From Nemertoderma westbladi (Eukaryota > Xenacoelomorpha > Nemertodermatida > Nemertodermatidae), in contig JAUCBJ010006409.1 in NCBI GenBank assembly GCA_032718475.1, positions 1 through 30,717 on the forward strand: DNA of 30,717 nt, read 5' to 3'. Made by a program: the position numbers and the translations under genes. Of this stretch, positions 30,219 through 30,717 are shown piece after piece. Below the pieces are notes generated by a model, which worked only from the letters and a program-made list of their open reading frames with translations, ran no database searches and was not told where the DNA came from. Position 1 is the stretch's first letter. Every line of letters starts with the position of its first letter.

Positions 30219-30717
30219 CCTCCTAATATATTTTAATTAGCTGTCGAAAAATGAATTACCATCATTAACGTATCACGAAATTTTCGAATTGTATTATTTA
30301 TTTTGATGTTTAGATGATGTATGGATTTACTGTACATATGTAGATACAATTTAGGCCATTATGTATCTAGAGTACAGTAAGTAGGAAGGCCTTCTGTACA
30401 ATGCAGTATATCGTGTCCTTCTCACTGACTTTATGGACGTCAAGATAGGCCTACATAATGATTTTTAATATTATAAAATCTGGATAATAATTATTTGTTA
30501 CATGGTAAAAAAAGTATAACTTTTTTTCACTATTTCTGAGGCATTACATTCATCTAGCGCAAGCGAGGTTTTGATGGTTGAGAGAATACTGGAAAAAATG
30601 TTCTACTTTTTTTCCCATGTAATACGTAATTTTTCGTTACCCAATTATTTAATAAAATATAACGGTATAGGCCTAGTTACTTACTAAATAAATTGAACTG
30701 TAGAATTTTACTATGTT
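30219..30717. other. AT-rich downstream flank, no feature seen
   Basis: Sequence after the tetraspan polyadenylation signals. It contains ATAGGCCTAC near 30445 and ATAGGCCTAG near 30667. No gene or repeat is recognised. Confidence 0.45.

Overview
The window reads as nuclear DNA of an invertebrate animal. It is AT-rich, gene-poor, has introns of several kilobases with consensus GT/AG borders, polyadenylation signals after coding ends, and a dense mix of decayed LINE, Ty3/gypsy, hAT-like and Mutator-like sequence plus minisatellites. Nothing looks bacterial: there are no operons or ribosome-binding sites. The species cannot be fixed from sequence alone. Two palindromic words, centred on AGGCCT and ACCGGT, recur more often than base composition suggests and may be a genomic signature.

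Layout. 1029-2651 (+) is an intact, intronless reading frame for an AIFM3-like protein (Rieske iron-sulphur domain plus FAD/NADH oxidoreductase). 2.8-6.3 kb holds repeats: a 42-bp tandem array with an inverted partner, a complex foldback element in A-B-A'-B' order, and diverged 135-150 bp units. 6.85-7.73 kb is a broken LINE reverse transcriptase; 7.86-8.13 kb is a small hAT-like MITE with homopolymer G/C ends; 9.0-9.73 kb (-) is a second LINE tail; 9.90-10.74 kb is a Mutator-like element with about 200-bp inverted arms and a 9-bp target duplication. 12.44-12.68 kb is a 17-bp minisatellite in which each unit junction creates an RFX/X-box-like site, followed by a small orphan reading frame. 13.39-14.60 kb is a 1.2-kb element bounded by exactly 21 G and 21 C. 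15.26-17.05 kb is a LINE split by an antisense gypsy integrase/LTR fragment. 17.82-18.09 kb is a hAT transposase 3' remnant with its terminal inverted repeat.

From 19.36 to 30.02 kb (+) three exons join in phase into one gene for a 355-residue, four-membrane-span protein that resembles the LAPTM/DUF4728 lysosomal tetraspan proteins. Intron 1 (5.1 kb) carries an AT-rich satellite, a GGGCGTTTA-rich repeat, a LINE fragment and two hairpin elements. Intron 2 (4.5 kb) ends with a second copy of the G/C-ended MITE about 75-90 bp before the exon 3 acceptor.

The two genes have no visible functional link. No new multi-gene system is evident. The most unusual theme is that homopolymeric G/C tracts act as ends or near-ends of several different DNA transposons, and that one internal module is shared between MITEs with different termini.
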